Part shown: piece by piece, positions 1 through 11,436 of the stretch | How the letters are laid out: every line of letters begins with the position of its first letter | How positions within the stretch are numbered: the first letter of the stretch is position 1 | NCBI GenBank assembly: GCA_032629725.1 | Contig: JAFEVB010000026.1 | Span: 1,008,749 to 1,072,748 of the forward strand | Reading direction: 5' to 3' | From: Gremmenia infestans | Lineage: Eukaryota; Ascomycota; Leotiomycetes; Helotiales; Hamatocanthoscyphaceae | DNA: 64,000 nt | Made by a program: the position numbers and the translations under genes | Notes under the pieces: model-generated | Database searches by the model: none | The model's input: only the letters and a program-made list of their open reading frames with translations | What the model was told of the DNA's origin: nothing

Positions 1-766
1 CCCTCAAAAACCCCCTCACAGCCGCCCTCCTCTTCCCATACACCTCCCGCACCGCATCGTCCCTCCCCACTCTACACCCCACAGCCGCCCTCTCCAGTTC
101 TCCCCGCCAAGGCAACCACCCCGAAAGCCCCACAAACCCCAATACACCCGGTACAAAGCCTCCCAACATCAACATGCTAACCATAGCAGCACCCTGACTA
201 AAACCCCCTACTATTACCCTCTTCCCTACTGCCCCATCCCCAGCTCCAATCCTACTGCCACATCCTCCTTCTCTTTCATCTCGATGATTGAGAAGTTCCA
301 TTTCCCGCTCAACCAACCCCCCCAAATACCCAGCCGACTCCCTAACCCCCTCTCTCACTCCCAGCCCATCTTTCCCCACCGTCCGGTCTGCAAACGAATG
401 AACGTCGAACCAAGCATGGCTCTCGCGGCCCCCGAATACAGTCGTAGGCCGTAAACGCCCGGTTGGGAAGATGATTTTAGTTCCGGGTAGAAGAGAGGTG
501 AGAGTTTGGATTTGGGTTTTTGTTTGTATTTCAGGCTTTACGGGCAATGGAGATGGGGGATTTGACATGGATATCGATACGGGAATGCATATAGAGAGCA
601 GGGCGGACGCTATTTCTGGACCTGATGTCGAGGTGCCGTGGAGGAGGATTAATGTTGTGGTGTGCGTGGAAGATGGGGGGATTATGTAGGGTTCTGGATA
701 TGGGGATATGGACGTTGAGGCGGTGGCAGGGGCGGAGTAGGATGCAGAGGCGGAGATGGAGGCCAT
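1..766 (-). CDS. acyl-protein thioesterase-like serine hydrolase, C-terminus cut by window edge
   Basis: One open frame runs from an ATG at 766 to the left edge (255 codons) with no intron. It has the layout of the phospholipase/carboxylesterase (acyl-protein thioesterase, APT) family: an early LILLHGT oxyanion-loop segment (about residue 40), then FPTGRLRPTTVFGG and AWFDVHSF, which match the substrate-binding segment of the family, and the nucleophile elbow GGFSQGAAM with Ser at about residue 190. APT enzymes hydrolyse thioester-linked acyl chains on proteins or lysophospholipids in the cytosol. The catalytic Asp and His would lie beyond the edge. A low-complexity insert rich in Glu/Gly/Arg (about residues 140-175) separates the two halves and is longer than in classical APT1. 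The N-terminal 30 residues are Ser/Ala-rich and look non-conserved. Family is secure; the exact substrate is not. Confidence 0.85.
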   Translation of the reverse strand, partial: MASISASASYSAPATASTSISPYPEPYIIPPSSTHTTTLILLHGTSTSGPEIASALLSICIPVSISMSNPPSPLPVKPEIQTKTQIQTLTSLLPGTKIIFPTGRLRPTTVFGGRESHAWFDVHSFADRTVGKDGLGVREGVRESAGYLGGLVEREMELLNHRDEREGGCGSRIGAGDGAVGKRVIVGGFSQGAAMVSMLMLGGFVPGVLGFVGLSGWLPWRGELERAAVGCRVGRDDAVREVYGKRRAAVRGFLR

Positions 767-1144
767 TCTGTGGAGAACTGTCACTTGTTGGTTTGTATGT
801 TTGTTTGTTGGAGATGGTATGGAGATTGGTAGATATGGCTCCTACTGTACTATATTGCAATATATGCTCCGAGATCGGCTGCGGGGTAAGTATGTTTGCT
901 GGGCACTGGAAAGTACTGTAACGTGGTGAAGTTGTATTTGCTGGTTGGGGAACTGCTTGGAATGTGAATGGTCTCGATAATTGAAGAATGACAATGTGTT
1001 GCAATAGGGGCACAAATTTTGGGACTCATCGCTCTTTATTCCCATAAAGCTATTGACTACCAGTACAGCAAGTAGTAGCTAATGACTCACTGTTCGCATC
1101 ACCTTATACGCAACCTCCAACCACATCCTTTTAGCAAGGCCATT
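767..1144. other. intergenic, APT promoter and GH36 3' end
   Basis: No convincing gene. It holds the upstream region of the leftward thioesterase gene and the downstream region of the leftward GH36 gene. A TATATTGCAATATA near-palindrome lies at about 851-864. Confidence 0.6.
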
Positions 1145-4100
1145 TTAGTGCGTCGGGTTGATATATATCTTCACTTCAACCTCATTACTCCATCCACTCA
1201 CCAGCTTGAGTTCTTTCCACGCCGTCTCGACATCTATGTTGAGAACATGCTCGTCGGCTTCACTGATAGTGATGGTGTGGACCGGTATGGGCTTTCCGAG
1301 GATCGTAATCATGAGCTTGTCCTTCCAAGAAATTGTGGGTAGAGTAGAGATGTAAATGCCTGCGACTAGTTAGCATGAAAGCACTAGGAAAGGCGAAGAA
1401 CACTTACCAAGAACACCAAGCGCTTTCAGATTAGTATCAATGACAATCTTCTCATTCTCCAACTTCGTAATATTGTTATCCACAACCGCCGCAGCACCCG
1501 CCATCTTCCCCAACAGGCCCATGTTCGCAATCCATGTCGTTTCATTCTTCTTTTCGTCCACGAACCCTCGAAGTGGATATGCAGACAGGATATCATATCC
1601 TCGAATACCCAGGGATACGTGGACAAGAGCCGATGCGTCGACGACTTGTAGAGGCCTGGTCACAAGCCCGCTTGAGTGGGCGCGGACAACGTAGTATTGT
1701 GCCTCGACAACGCCCGGGAATTTGGAGAGAGGAATGAGCTCGCTCAGAGGGCGTCCGGAGACATTGAAGAATCCGATGATTCCTGTTCCTGTGACTGCTG
1801 CACCTGTGCATGTATGAGCTATGTTAAAATGTATCCCAGTTACAAGAACTTACCGTGATACGTGCCAACTAGTAGCAATTGGTCATCATCATATCCATTG
1901 TACGGATCCAAACTCTTGCCAATAATGCTAGGTCTGAAAATAACAGTCTTTCCCCGCACAGTAGGGCCAGTCATCTGCCCAATGAGATCAAGATCATGTT
2001 CGCCAGGAACATCAGTAATGTAGATTGGGCCGCCACTAACACATCTAGCAGCCGCATGAAAACCAGAGTAATCATGAACAGTTTGAAACATGTCCCAATC
2101 AGGTATCAGATTCAAATGTTGGGTGAAAAGGGCATTGTGTGCATTGGTGAAGATATGCCATGGATGACTGGTTGGGATCTCGGGGAAGAAGTCATCGGAA
2201 TTTCGGACCAGAACTGGTGGTTTATTCTGCGGAAGCTGTGAATGAAAGAGAATCTGTGGCGTTTGTGACATGCAGGAAATTGCTTTTACGCTGAAATGTC
2301 GAAGGGTAGAGACGGTCCATGCATCGAGGTATGTGGGTATTAAATCTCGACGAGCTTTCGCGGAGACGAAAGTATCGAGCATGAATTGAGCACTAGAAAG
2401 GTCAGCTAAAGCTCGCGAGAATATTGAAGAGACGTACTCTGTTTTAACGGCATCGACACCACACGAAGCAAGGAAGCTATAAAAGTCGTCGTAAAACTTT
2501 GAGACATCTTCTTTATCGACGACGGTCATTTTACCACCTAGCGGAAGATTTCTTCGTTGGCCGTCTTCCCGAATAACCTCGATGGTTTTGTATGTCTTGG
2601 CTATCTTCCCCTCGGGCGCCAAACCACCCCAGTATCCTAAAATAGCATGCCACACAGCTATATGTTGAACACTCGGTAGCTTTTCTCTGATTTTAGTCAC
2701 AACGCCTTTGAGGCCATTCGGGAAAGCTTCTCTCTCAGCCTCGAATTCGTCCCAGCCGTGCTGGAACTGACCGTGGCCTCGGTAGTCAATTGCCTGCCAA
2801 TTATCATCAATGATAAAGTTCGTGACATTGATGTTGTTCTCTTTCAAGACTTCTGCAGCTTTGACAACTTTGTCTTCAGTAAGTCGTTGCCCCAGGGCGT
2901 TCCAAGTGCCTTCACAAATTTAGCGACGAGATGATGGAGACTGGAGGGGAACCCACAATAAGTCAGCCCATCATACCAATTTTCAGCCCAAACCTTTGTA
3001 GTTTCATCGTCCTCGTTCAAAGCGGCGATTTCCTTTTGCTGTTCGGCACTGGCAGTTGGTCCCGCTGCTACGATATCTCGCGCATGGTACATTACGGCAG
3101 CATTGGCGGACTCGAAGTCATCGCCCAGGCCAACTAGCACACGTCCAACTGTGTCTTCTGGACTATCATTACGGATCTAGGATTGATTAGTCGGTTTGCG
3201 AAGTAGGATTCAAAAAGGGAACGCACACGTAAGACGACGTTTCCATCACTGTCATTCGTGAACAGAGTCATGACATCTCCCACGCCACTGATACCCATCA
3301 AGACCAAATGTTTTCCAGTCACACTCAGGAAAGAGCACATCACTGCTTCTTTATCCAAGCCGAAGTTTGACTTTCCTTGCCTCGGTGCTAACCATGGAGA
3401 CCAGATTCGAATGAGTGCAAACCATCTTGGAATTATCAGTAAGAAGTATGAGAATATCATATGACCGAGATGACAGAGACTTAGGTGCTTAAGGACACAC
3501 ATAACCCACATTTCGGCTTACCTTAAAAATTTCCCATTTCCCCAAGGAAGACCAAATTTGATATCCTTAAAGGTAGATTTCTCCCCGTCAGCCGCCGCAA
3601 TAGAAGCATCTACAGACCAAAGAGTAGTACCCGGAGACTGGCTTCGGTAGTTTTTTGCTTTCAACTCGGGATTTAGTCCCTCGACATAGTCTCCCAAATT
3701 ACTTGAGAGTGCATCTTGACTCGTGACCGACTTCAACATGACAATCCCATCTTGAGTTCCCTGATGATCTCTTACCCATTTCCACGATTGGTCTGAACTG
3801 CTTCGAAATTTGATACTGAAATTTGTTGGAAGGTGAATGGCAAGTGGGGTGGTGAAGTAGAGTTTTGTAAGAGCACTTCCAAAGTGGGTATTTAATTTTT
3901 GAAGAGCCGTAGGTTGAGATGAAGCGTTCTTTAAAGGGTCCATAGGAACTTCTCGCCATTCCTTGCCCGCGGAATGCCACAATGACAGCTGCCATGGATC
4001 TTCAGCCCGGCTCTCGTCGATCTCGAGGAGAGCCGTAAAGACAGTAGTATGGTTGTCAATCTGGGTCACCTGACCCAAGGCCGGGAAGGTAGAGATATAT

Positions 4101-4210
4101 GCCTTCATGCTGGGATGATCTGCGGCGGTAAGAGGTTTCTGCTTGGGGATGTACTTGGCCTGGAAAACCTCGTTGCCGTCTGCCCCAGATATGAAGGTTT
4201 CTTCTGTCAT
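1145..4210 (-). CDS. glycoside hydrolase family 36, raffinose synthase/Sip1-like (alpha-galactosidase type)
   Basis: Seven exons: complement join 1145-1359, 1408-1803, 1854-2392, 2438-2909, 2957-3176, 3227-3425, 3522-4210, giving 909 aa in one frame. The protein matches the raffinose synthase / seed-imbibition (Sip1) branch of GH36, which acts on alpha-galactosides by retaining hydrolysis or transfer. Visible signatures: FLRWFALIRIWSPWLAPRQG after the N-terminal beta domain, YCTWNALGQRLTE, FIIDDNWQ, the nucleophile segment VKTDAQ and the acid/base segment RNSDDFF (about 590-596). The nucleophile Asp codon (residue 527) is created by the 45-nt intron 2393-2437 (GA|T). There is no signal peptide, so a cytosolic location is expected. 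I start at 4210; an in-frame upstream extension is not ATG-started and reads as low-complexity. Donor, acceptor and frame agree at all six introns. Fungal members are poorly characterised, so the true substrate is open. Confidence 0.88.
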
Positions 4211-4760
4211 TGTGTAAGGAAGATGCGGGGAAGAGAAAGTACGAAGGGGAGATAGGTAGCGACAAAGGTAGCAACAAACTAGACGCGGAAAGAAGGAGAC
4301 ATACAAATAGAAAATAGAAAATAGAAAATCGAGTATACGGAGCAGACGAGAAGAAGAAGTTATATATTCCCTGCCAACACAGAGGCGTGACAAGTGACAA
4401 GTGTGCTACATGTACATCTACCGATAGTGCATGTCATTGCTGCATCGATCCATACAACAGATCCATACATTGGCTTAGCTTAGGTAATGTCCAGGAACCA
4501 TGTCGGCCGACCAAATCGAGGGGCAATAGCATCGTCACGTGTAGCTGCGCATATGCAGCATATATGGCTGGAACGGGAAAACATTGTTCCCACATCCATG
4601 CATTTCGTGTTTCCTGACCTTTTTTTGCTGCCATCAGAGAAGATCAAAAGCTTCACCAATTCCTCATTTAGACGTCTCGCAGATAGACATCTCCTGCCCC
4701 TCGCTTGTATTATTCTCACCCCTTATTCATGTACTTATAGTCAGCTTTTCTGCCGCCAGC
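4211..4760. promoter_or_regulatory. shared divergent promoter of the GH36 and mitochondrial TyrRS genes
   Basis: The 550-bp gap between two outward-reading starts. It includes a short tandem repeat (AAAATAG-like, three copies, about 4306-4330) in the 5' leader of the GH36 gene. No other gene is seen. Confidence 0.5.
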
Positions 4761-6705
4761 ATGGCATCACGTTCCTTATTACGAAGTTCCACGCGACCAG
4801 ACCTCTATGTCTGCGCCAGATGCGCATTTCGAGCAGCGCAACCGCCCGCGAGAAGCCCAAAACGATGCATTTCTACCTCGTTCCTCAAGAAAGTCGAGGT
4901 GGGCGAGGTGAAGTGGCAGGAACAAGCTATTGAGGTGCAGACCGGGAAGCGGAAGAGCATGTTGACTATCTTGGAAGAGAGAGGTCTGATACAGGCAATT
5001 ACAGGGTAGGATTTGGGTTCTCCGATGCATATCTTCCCCTGTTAATTACTTTTAGGACTCGCGATGCTGCAGACAAACGGTTGACGGATGAAAGGCTCGG
5101 TGCCTATGTCGGAATCGACCCTACCGCCTCTTCATTACACGTTGGACATCTGCTGCCTTTCATGTCCCTCTTCTGGATGTATTTTCATGGATATCAGTCA
5201 GTCGTGCTACTTGGGGGAGCAACTGCGAAGATTGGGGATCCGTCTGATCGATTGACAACTCGAGAAAAGGAACATTCGTCCACCAGAACAGCGAATATGG
5301 TCAACATGCACTACCAGTTGAAGAAGCTGTGGGGGAACATCCACGCATATGGGCAAAACTACGGATTCTATGAAGGCAAGGACTTTAACCATCAAAGGGC
5401 CTTGCTTAACAATAATGCTTGGTGGAACAAAATGCCCATGTTGGAAGTCCTGCAGGTTTTGGGGCCTGGCATGCGCATGGGGCCTATGCTGGCAAAGGAT
5501 ACGTTAGTTGCTATTCCATCTGCACCAGTTCATATGCTAAATTAGGCAGTGTGAAAAACAAGATGGAAAAAGGGGATGGCATGTCCTTCGCCGAATTTAC
5601 ATACCCCATAATGCAAGCCTGGGATTGGTGGCATCTGTATAACACGAAAGGAGTACAGGTACAAATTGGGGGGGCAGATCAATATGGCAATATCACAGCT
5701 GGTATCGACGCAGTCAAATACATTTCCAAAAACCACCCTGATCCAGTAGTTCGATCCAACGTGGCGCCATTAGGAGACCCTTTCGGCTTCACCGTTCCAC
5801 TCCTCACTACCTCCTCCGGCGCAAAATTTGGAAAGAGCGCCGGAAACGCCATCTGGCTTGACCGCGAGTTAACAAGCACCTTTGAACTATACGGCTACTT
5901 CCTCCGAACCTCCGACGCAGACGTCGGAAAATATCTCAAGCTCTTCACGTTCATGCCCATCGAACAAATCGACACCCTCGTCCAAGAACACCAGGCAGAA
6001 CCCTCCCTCCGCAAAGCCCAACACACCCTCGCTCGCGAAATCGTCGAAATCGTGCACGGTGCCCACGAAGCGAAGATAGCAGAAGAACAGCACCGCTTCC
6101 TGTTCCGGAAAAAGCCAGAAGAACCTGCAATACTCGAAGTAGAGGTAGATGCTGCCAGCCGTGCGGGCTACATGACGCTGAATAACCGTCCGAATGTCAA
6201 TATTCAGCTCCCAGCTTCCGTTGTACACAATCTCAGTATACCACGTATCTTATATGCGTGCGGACTAGCATCATCGACATCAGATGGTACGCGACTGGTA
6301 CAACAAAATGCTGCTTTTATAGGGGGCATGAATCATAAAAAGGACAAGGTGCCCATGATGGACGGCTCGGTGAACTGGACGCGTGTCAAACCCTGGGCTG
6401 TTGCCGACACGGCGAAATACATCCTTCACGGCGATTTACTCATGTTTAGAAAAGGAAAGCACAATATCAGGGTCATCCAAATCGTGCCAGACGAGGAATA
6501 CGATGCAAGTGGCAAGAGTTACCCAGGCATGAAAATGAAGCTTGGACCGCTGAGTATGCTCGATAAGAGGAGCCAGAAGGCGAGAGAGAATCTGGAATCT
6601 CATAGGGGTAGATGGGAGGGGCATGATGAACCATCAAGCGAGGACGAGATTGTGGCTCTGGATGAGCTAGCGGACGATGGAACCGAATTCCGCAGTTCAC
6701 GGTAG
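4761..6705 (+). CDS. MSY1: mitochondrial tyrosyl-tRNA synthetase (CYT-18/Msy1 type)
   Basis: Three exons: 4761-5005, 5056-5502, 5550-6705 (615 aa). Class I aminoacyl-tRNA synthetase that charges mitochondrial tRNA-Tyr. The first about 60 residues are basic and Ser/Arg-rich with few acids, as expected of a mitochondrial presequence. The catalytic domain shows YVGIDPTASSLHVGH (HIGH motif as HVGH), GGATAKIGDPS, a QIGGADQYGNI tyrosine-pocket segment and KFGKS (about 323-327) as the KMSKS loop. The C-terminal half carries an S4-like RNA-binding region and an acidic tail. Bacterial-type TyrRS are about 420 aa; the extra length fits Pezizomycotina enzymes such as Neurospora CYT-18, which also help group I introns splice. 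Whether this copy splices cannot be told from sequence alone. The second intron has a near alternative acceptor (TTAG at 5545), but only 5549 keeps frame. Confidence 0.93.
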
Positions 6706-7066
6706 GCTGTGATATGACAAATGGTTGACATGTGGATCATGTAGGATAACATTGAGTTGTATGAACATAATAACTGTAGTATAGGAAATCTAAAACATCC
6801 CACTTGGGTCCAGCGTCCAAGACATGACTTGAGTTGTAATATCTAGAAGGAATCTTGTCCGCTTCGAGGTAATTACTCCTAATGCTTGTCCTGTCTGTTT
6901 ATGCTTAAGTTTATCACCAAACATGGTACTGCACCATTCAGGAAGCAGTGTCTATCTTAAGTGAAGGTTTTGGTTGAAGTCGTGAATTTTTAAATTGTGA
7001 TCATCTGTACAGAGTACAAAGTATATGCTATCCTATTCCGTCCACTCGTTTATCTTCCTCCAGATA
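6706..7066. other. convergent 3' intergenic region
   Basis: Downstream regions of two convergent genes. I see no gene and no repeat. Confidence 0.6.
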
Positions 7067-8895
7067 TCATAACATGTCTCGTTCAATCTCCTCTTCGTAC
7101 TCGTATTCTTGATTCCACAATCCTTCATCCAGCTCCTCCTGCTCCTCAGCTCTAGTCATATTCTCAGCCTTCCGCTTCCTTTCTAACTCAGAAACTTCCT
7201 TCTGGGTTCGGAAAGGGTGTAAACCTTTATCCCAACGTCTCTGCTCGACATCAGACAACGGCTTGAAGACCGAAGCTGGTCTTTTCTTAACCTCTTCTGC
7301 CCCTTGTAAATATCCAGCCTCCTTCAGATCCTGGATGGTTTTTATCTTCGCGCTACGAGCCCCTTTCAGTCGACGCGGTTTGAGCGTCAAAGACAGCATC
7401 TTGTACTCCTCTTGCGTCGTGGGCTGGAAGTTTTCATCGAGTTCCAATTCGCCGTCGCGTGTAATGATCATATCGGGCCGGTAGCCCTGGATGAGGATAA
7501 GCCCGTTCACTTCAGCTCTTGAATGCGTTGCCGCTTTCGCGGCATTCACGGCGGCTTTTTTGGCCATAATCTCTTCGCTCTCAGGGCCTTCCTCCATTAG
7601 CTTGACGGTCTGCTTGAGCATCGTTGCGTCGCTCTTGTTGTACTGCACCCAAGCACCGCGGTCGCCAGTGATGTGCTGGACAGCGTGTGATACGACCGCT
7701 GCCTCCGTATCACCACGCTGGAATGGAAGCTTAACGCCGACTTCCGGCAAGCAGAAGTCACCGCCGACGAGATCGCCCCAGATTGTTTCGACCACCGGTC
7801 CATAGTTGAGAACATCTTTATGTGGCAACACCGTTCTGTTGACCACAATGCCTTGGCACAGGTGGCATTGAAAGTCCGCCAGCTTCTTTTCTGCGAACTC
7901 CGGGTCTTGAGGTGTTATAAAGTCGAAATGCTTCTTGTTCTCTGCGTAGCGCTCCGCATCAATGGCTTCTGAAAACGCGCACATACCTTCTTCTACAGGA
8001 AGTAAATTCGCCCTGAATTCGACCAAGGTTGCTGCCTCTGCCGCGTTGCCCTTTCCCTTGCTGTCTCCGGTAACCATATGACACCACGGCCCCAGCATAT
8101 CCTGGGTTTGATCTCTGCCAACACCTAATGAACCATGGAATTAGCAGGTAGTTTGATGACTTCTCCCAGGTGTGGGAGCTGCGCACGGCACGCAACGAAT
8201 TGCCGTCGAACGAAAATTTACCAATTGGTGGCGCAATGCCATATTTTCCACCTCCGACCGCCTTCCCAGCATCCATGTAATGTTTTTGCTGCTCCGTATA
8301 ATACACCCCGGCATACCGCTTGTCTTTCTTGATAATCCGCGCTGGGGGCTTCTCCTCGAACGTCTCTCCCCATTTCCGAAGACGCGGCTCAAGTGGCTGG
8401 TGGCCTTCGACACCGCGGTACGCTCCATCAATCGCACGAGGCAGCCAGACAAGGAGCGGCTCGCCGCTCTTGAAATAAACGCGACAGCCGCTGCGGAATG
8501 GAGTATCCTTTGCTACTTTCCAGAGCTTGTTTTCCAGCTCGGCGGCATTGTTGTTTTTGATGAACTCGTTCTTGTTGAAGGGGCAGATTGCCTTCGGTAG
8601 ACGATCGATCAGGATTCTGAACCAATTGCTGATCTCTTCGTATCTTGGGAGTCTACCTTGTCCAACGTCGGTGATTAATTCCAGGGAATGAGTTACCAAA
8701 AGTAGCACAATACTACTGTTGTAGGATCGTGCGCTCGGCTTCGATTGCTGTCTCAAAGACTGTTTGGGCTTTGTTGCCCTCTGCTAGAATTTTTGTGATC
8801 CGCTGAGCGGTTTGCTGAGGGAAGACAGATGGGTGGGCTGGCTCTAGCTTCATGTGTTTGAATGACAGGACTAAGGTGTTTTGCTGGGAAGTCAT
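7067..8895 (-). CDS. conserved-looking protein of unknown function, 555 aa
   Basis: Three exons: complement join 7067-8124, 8222-8652, 8717-8895. I do not recognise the family. The codon pattern and three frame-consistent introns support a real gene. The N-terminal about 60 residues are helical and lead into a Trp/Arg/Lys-rich middle part (about 70-200) with PPARIIKKDKRYAG and a GGGKYG turn. A Cys pair, CHLCQG (with His just before), lies at about residue 265, too little for a standard zinc finger. The C-terminal third has basic blocks (LKPRRLKGARSAKIK) and ends in a Glu-rich tail (EEQEELDEGLWNQEYEYEEE). No signal peptide or membrane segment is seen. A nuclear or RNA-associated role would be a guess from composition only. 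It converges on the TyrRS gene. Confidence 0.75.
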
Positions 8896-10265
8896 CTTAA
8901 AGGGTAGCGACACAAACAAGTGTTAAGATCTGTGAGTTTTATAGAAAAATAGCAAATCGGACGTATGAATATGTTAAGGCAAAAGAAAAGGGTGTGATAA
9001 AACAAGATCAAGTGTCGACCTAGAAACAGAAGTGGTTATGTTGGTTAGATTTCAAGTCGGATGTGTGGATATTTTTCTGTTAGCAAGGATAGCCATAAGT
9101 CTCCGCAGATACTGCAGCGGACTGCTATTGTCTGCTAGCGTCTATAAGGACCGGATGTGACTGAACTTGTTTCCAGGACGACATGATATGAACTAACTAC
9201 TAACTAGTCATTCATTCCGAATTGTCTCGCTGGTTAACGTGACCTGTACTGCAGAGGGGAAGTCATGAACAAGGATGCCCATGGTTGAAGAAGACATTGC
9301 ACAAGTCAATTTTATTACGAAAACTCACAGCAGCTCACAGCTTAGGAAGTAGTAGGACCTATCAATAGTACGAATTAACCAAAAGTCCATACTGTGCATT
9401 CTTCTGTAGAGTATAAGGCCGTTCACAAGAAAGGGTACAAGACAGACACTAAACTAGTATTTCATCTGGCGGTGTATGCCTCTTATCTACTTTCAAGACT
9501 AGAAAATTTTAATTGCGTGTTTGTTACACTTTTCGAATTAAGGTACTATTGCTCCTAAACAAACCTCATTGACAGTCTATGCAAACAGGCAAACGGTTTT
9601 CCAAGCAATCCTTATGTGAATTTCAGGCATACAAATGCTTTCGCACTTGTGCGCCTACAAACGAAAAGTTACGAGAGTAGAAATTAAGCAAAGTCGGAAT
9701 CTCAAGAACAAGCTATTATTAAGTTGAGGATATCATGCCATCTCTCGTAAACTTATGCAAGCGGCGATACTGGGAAATTACTATAACTTGTCTTCTAATG
9801 TGTTTCATCTGGAAATAGCACTGGGAACTGGACCGGATAGTGGCTAATCAACTTCTTTTCGCGCTATTAAATTCATTTGTGAAGCGTAACTTTACTTGTG
9901 ATTCCACATCAGAACTAAAGTCGCCTCATCAATCTTGCTGACTATTGCTGCCGAGAGTTCTTTGAGGCAGAAAATGCAATTGGAATTGGAATACTAACAT
10001 AATTAATCGCAAATATGAACTGCTTAATAGCAATTGAAGGTGCTATTTTGATAATTCTTCGAGTGTGGTAGATTAGGGATGCTTATTATGTTCCCCTCCA
10101 GAGAGCAGAACACTCCCCGAGAACAATCACCTGTAGAGGACAAGCACTAGTCCGTCTTTAGATACTGCGTATTAATCTCTAGAACTTTTTCAAAGGAATA
10201 TCTCTCGTTGACTAGATTCCTATGGACGGTTTTAGAACTATATGAATAAGAGCATTACGACCCCC
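8896..10265. other. 1.4-kb intergenic region without a gene
   Basis: AT-rich, stops in all frames, no ORF with coding character. I see no tRNA fold or transposase remnant. Confidence 0.55.
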
Positions 10266-10907
10266 TCACAGCGTCTCATCCTCGTCCTTAATTGGCACCA
10301 ATTCGCCTTTCCCTCTAAAGGTCTCCAGAATATCAGCTTGTTCATTCAACATGAACCGATCTTTCTGCGTCCCTATAGTCGCCAACCCTCTCCACCGCTT
10401 GAAATCCTCCGCATTCCGCTTGTCCCCGTGCGCCTCTTGGGCGTGCTCCCAGTGACCCTGGCTGAAAGCTAGGAGCGTAGAGATCTTCTTGCGCGGAATA
10501 TCGTAGACGAGGGAGCAAACGGTGCCGGTTTCTGGGACGGGTAAGTTCATGGGATTCAAGGGGAAGGTGTAGAGGAGAAACCTTCAAGCCAATTGCACTG
10601 CCAGAGTTCGCCGGGACGGATGCACTGGTATGAGGCGGTTTGGTAGTTCAAGCGGCCCGCCATCGGCCCGCCATGGATTGCGTAGACGATGCGGTTGTGG
10701 GAAAAGAACCACCTGAGAGAGATGCGGTTTCAGCTTGTGGATTCATATGATAGTGGGCAGGTGGAGAGACATCTCATATTTCCATTTTTCGGGATTCCCG
10801 TTCTCGTCGTGGGCTGCATAGTCATATATCAGATGCACGTCACGAATGTCTTTGTCGAATTGCGGGAGAACTTCAGCCTCCGTTACAGCGTGAGTTGGGA
10901 CGGGCAT
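10266..10907 (-). CDS. phenolic acid decarboxylase
   Basis: Three exons: complement join 10266-10531, 10582-10712, 10771-10907 (177 aa, the usual size of the family). The enzyme removes CO2 from hydroxycinnamic acids such as ferulate and p-coumarate to give vinyl phenols, without cofactor. The sequence shows the family core in order: DVHLIYDYAA, NGNPEKWKYEMWFF, NRIVYAIHGGPMAGR, YQCIRPGELWQCNWLE and the C-terminal FSQGHWEHAQEAHGDKRN. Tyr pairs near the N-terminus, Arg and Glu residues in these blocks form the known active-site shelf. The first intron has a weak donor (GTCTCT) but a good branch site and acceptor, and it is needed to keep frame. There is no signal peptide, so the enzyme is cytosolic. 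It fits detoxification of plant phenolics. The gene stands alone between long gaps. Confidence 0.92.
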
Positions 10908-11436
10908 TTTTTGAAATGTAGATGAGATGGTTTGGGGTGATTTATTGAAAGTCGACGTTTATCTGAGGTTTATCAAGACGAAGACTCCTTAGTCTGCTTG
11001 GTGGAGACGAGAGTTTAAAGTGGCGTGGCAATGACGAAGACGGCAAACACGGCCCGATTCGACCATGGGAGTCTACTCGGTAGATATATTATAACTGCAA
11101 AATCAATAAATAACGCCTTTTGATAGTGTTTTTAGGTCGCTTGTTTTTTTACTCTATAGTAAGGGGGGAGGGACACGTGGACGAACCCCTCTACAAGTGT
11201 GAAGGTGGGGTTTTTTTATGGATTTCTGGTTGGTTAGTGCTTAAGAACGTCCATTTTAGATGGTAAAACGCACTTGGCAACCACGAAGCAACGGATGATT
11301 TGCGTGCAGAGGCCCGCTCCGATGTGTTGTCCCCCTTTTTAGCTGGCTGAATTACTCTGTAGTTTGGATCACCAAATGTCTATCCACAGAAAAGTGGGTT
11401 TGATATTTAGAACTTCCAACTGCAATAATAATCATA
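10908..11436. other. intergenic region
   Basis: No gene seen. Contains a G-run (AAGGGGGGAGGG) at about 11161-11173. Confidence 0.55.

Noticed and set aside
531..1013. 160-codon ORF overlapping the thioesterase gene
   Set aside because: It runs in another frame of the same strand; the thioesterase frame carries the motifs.
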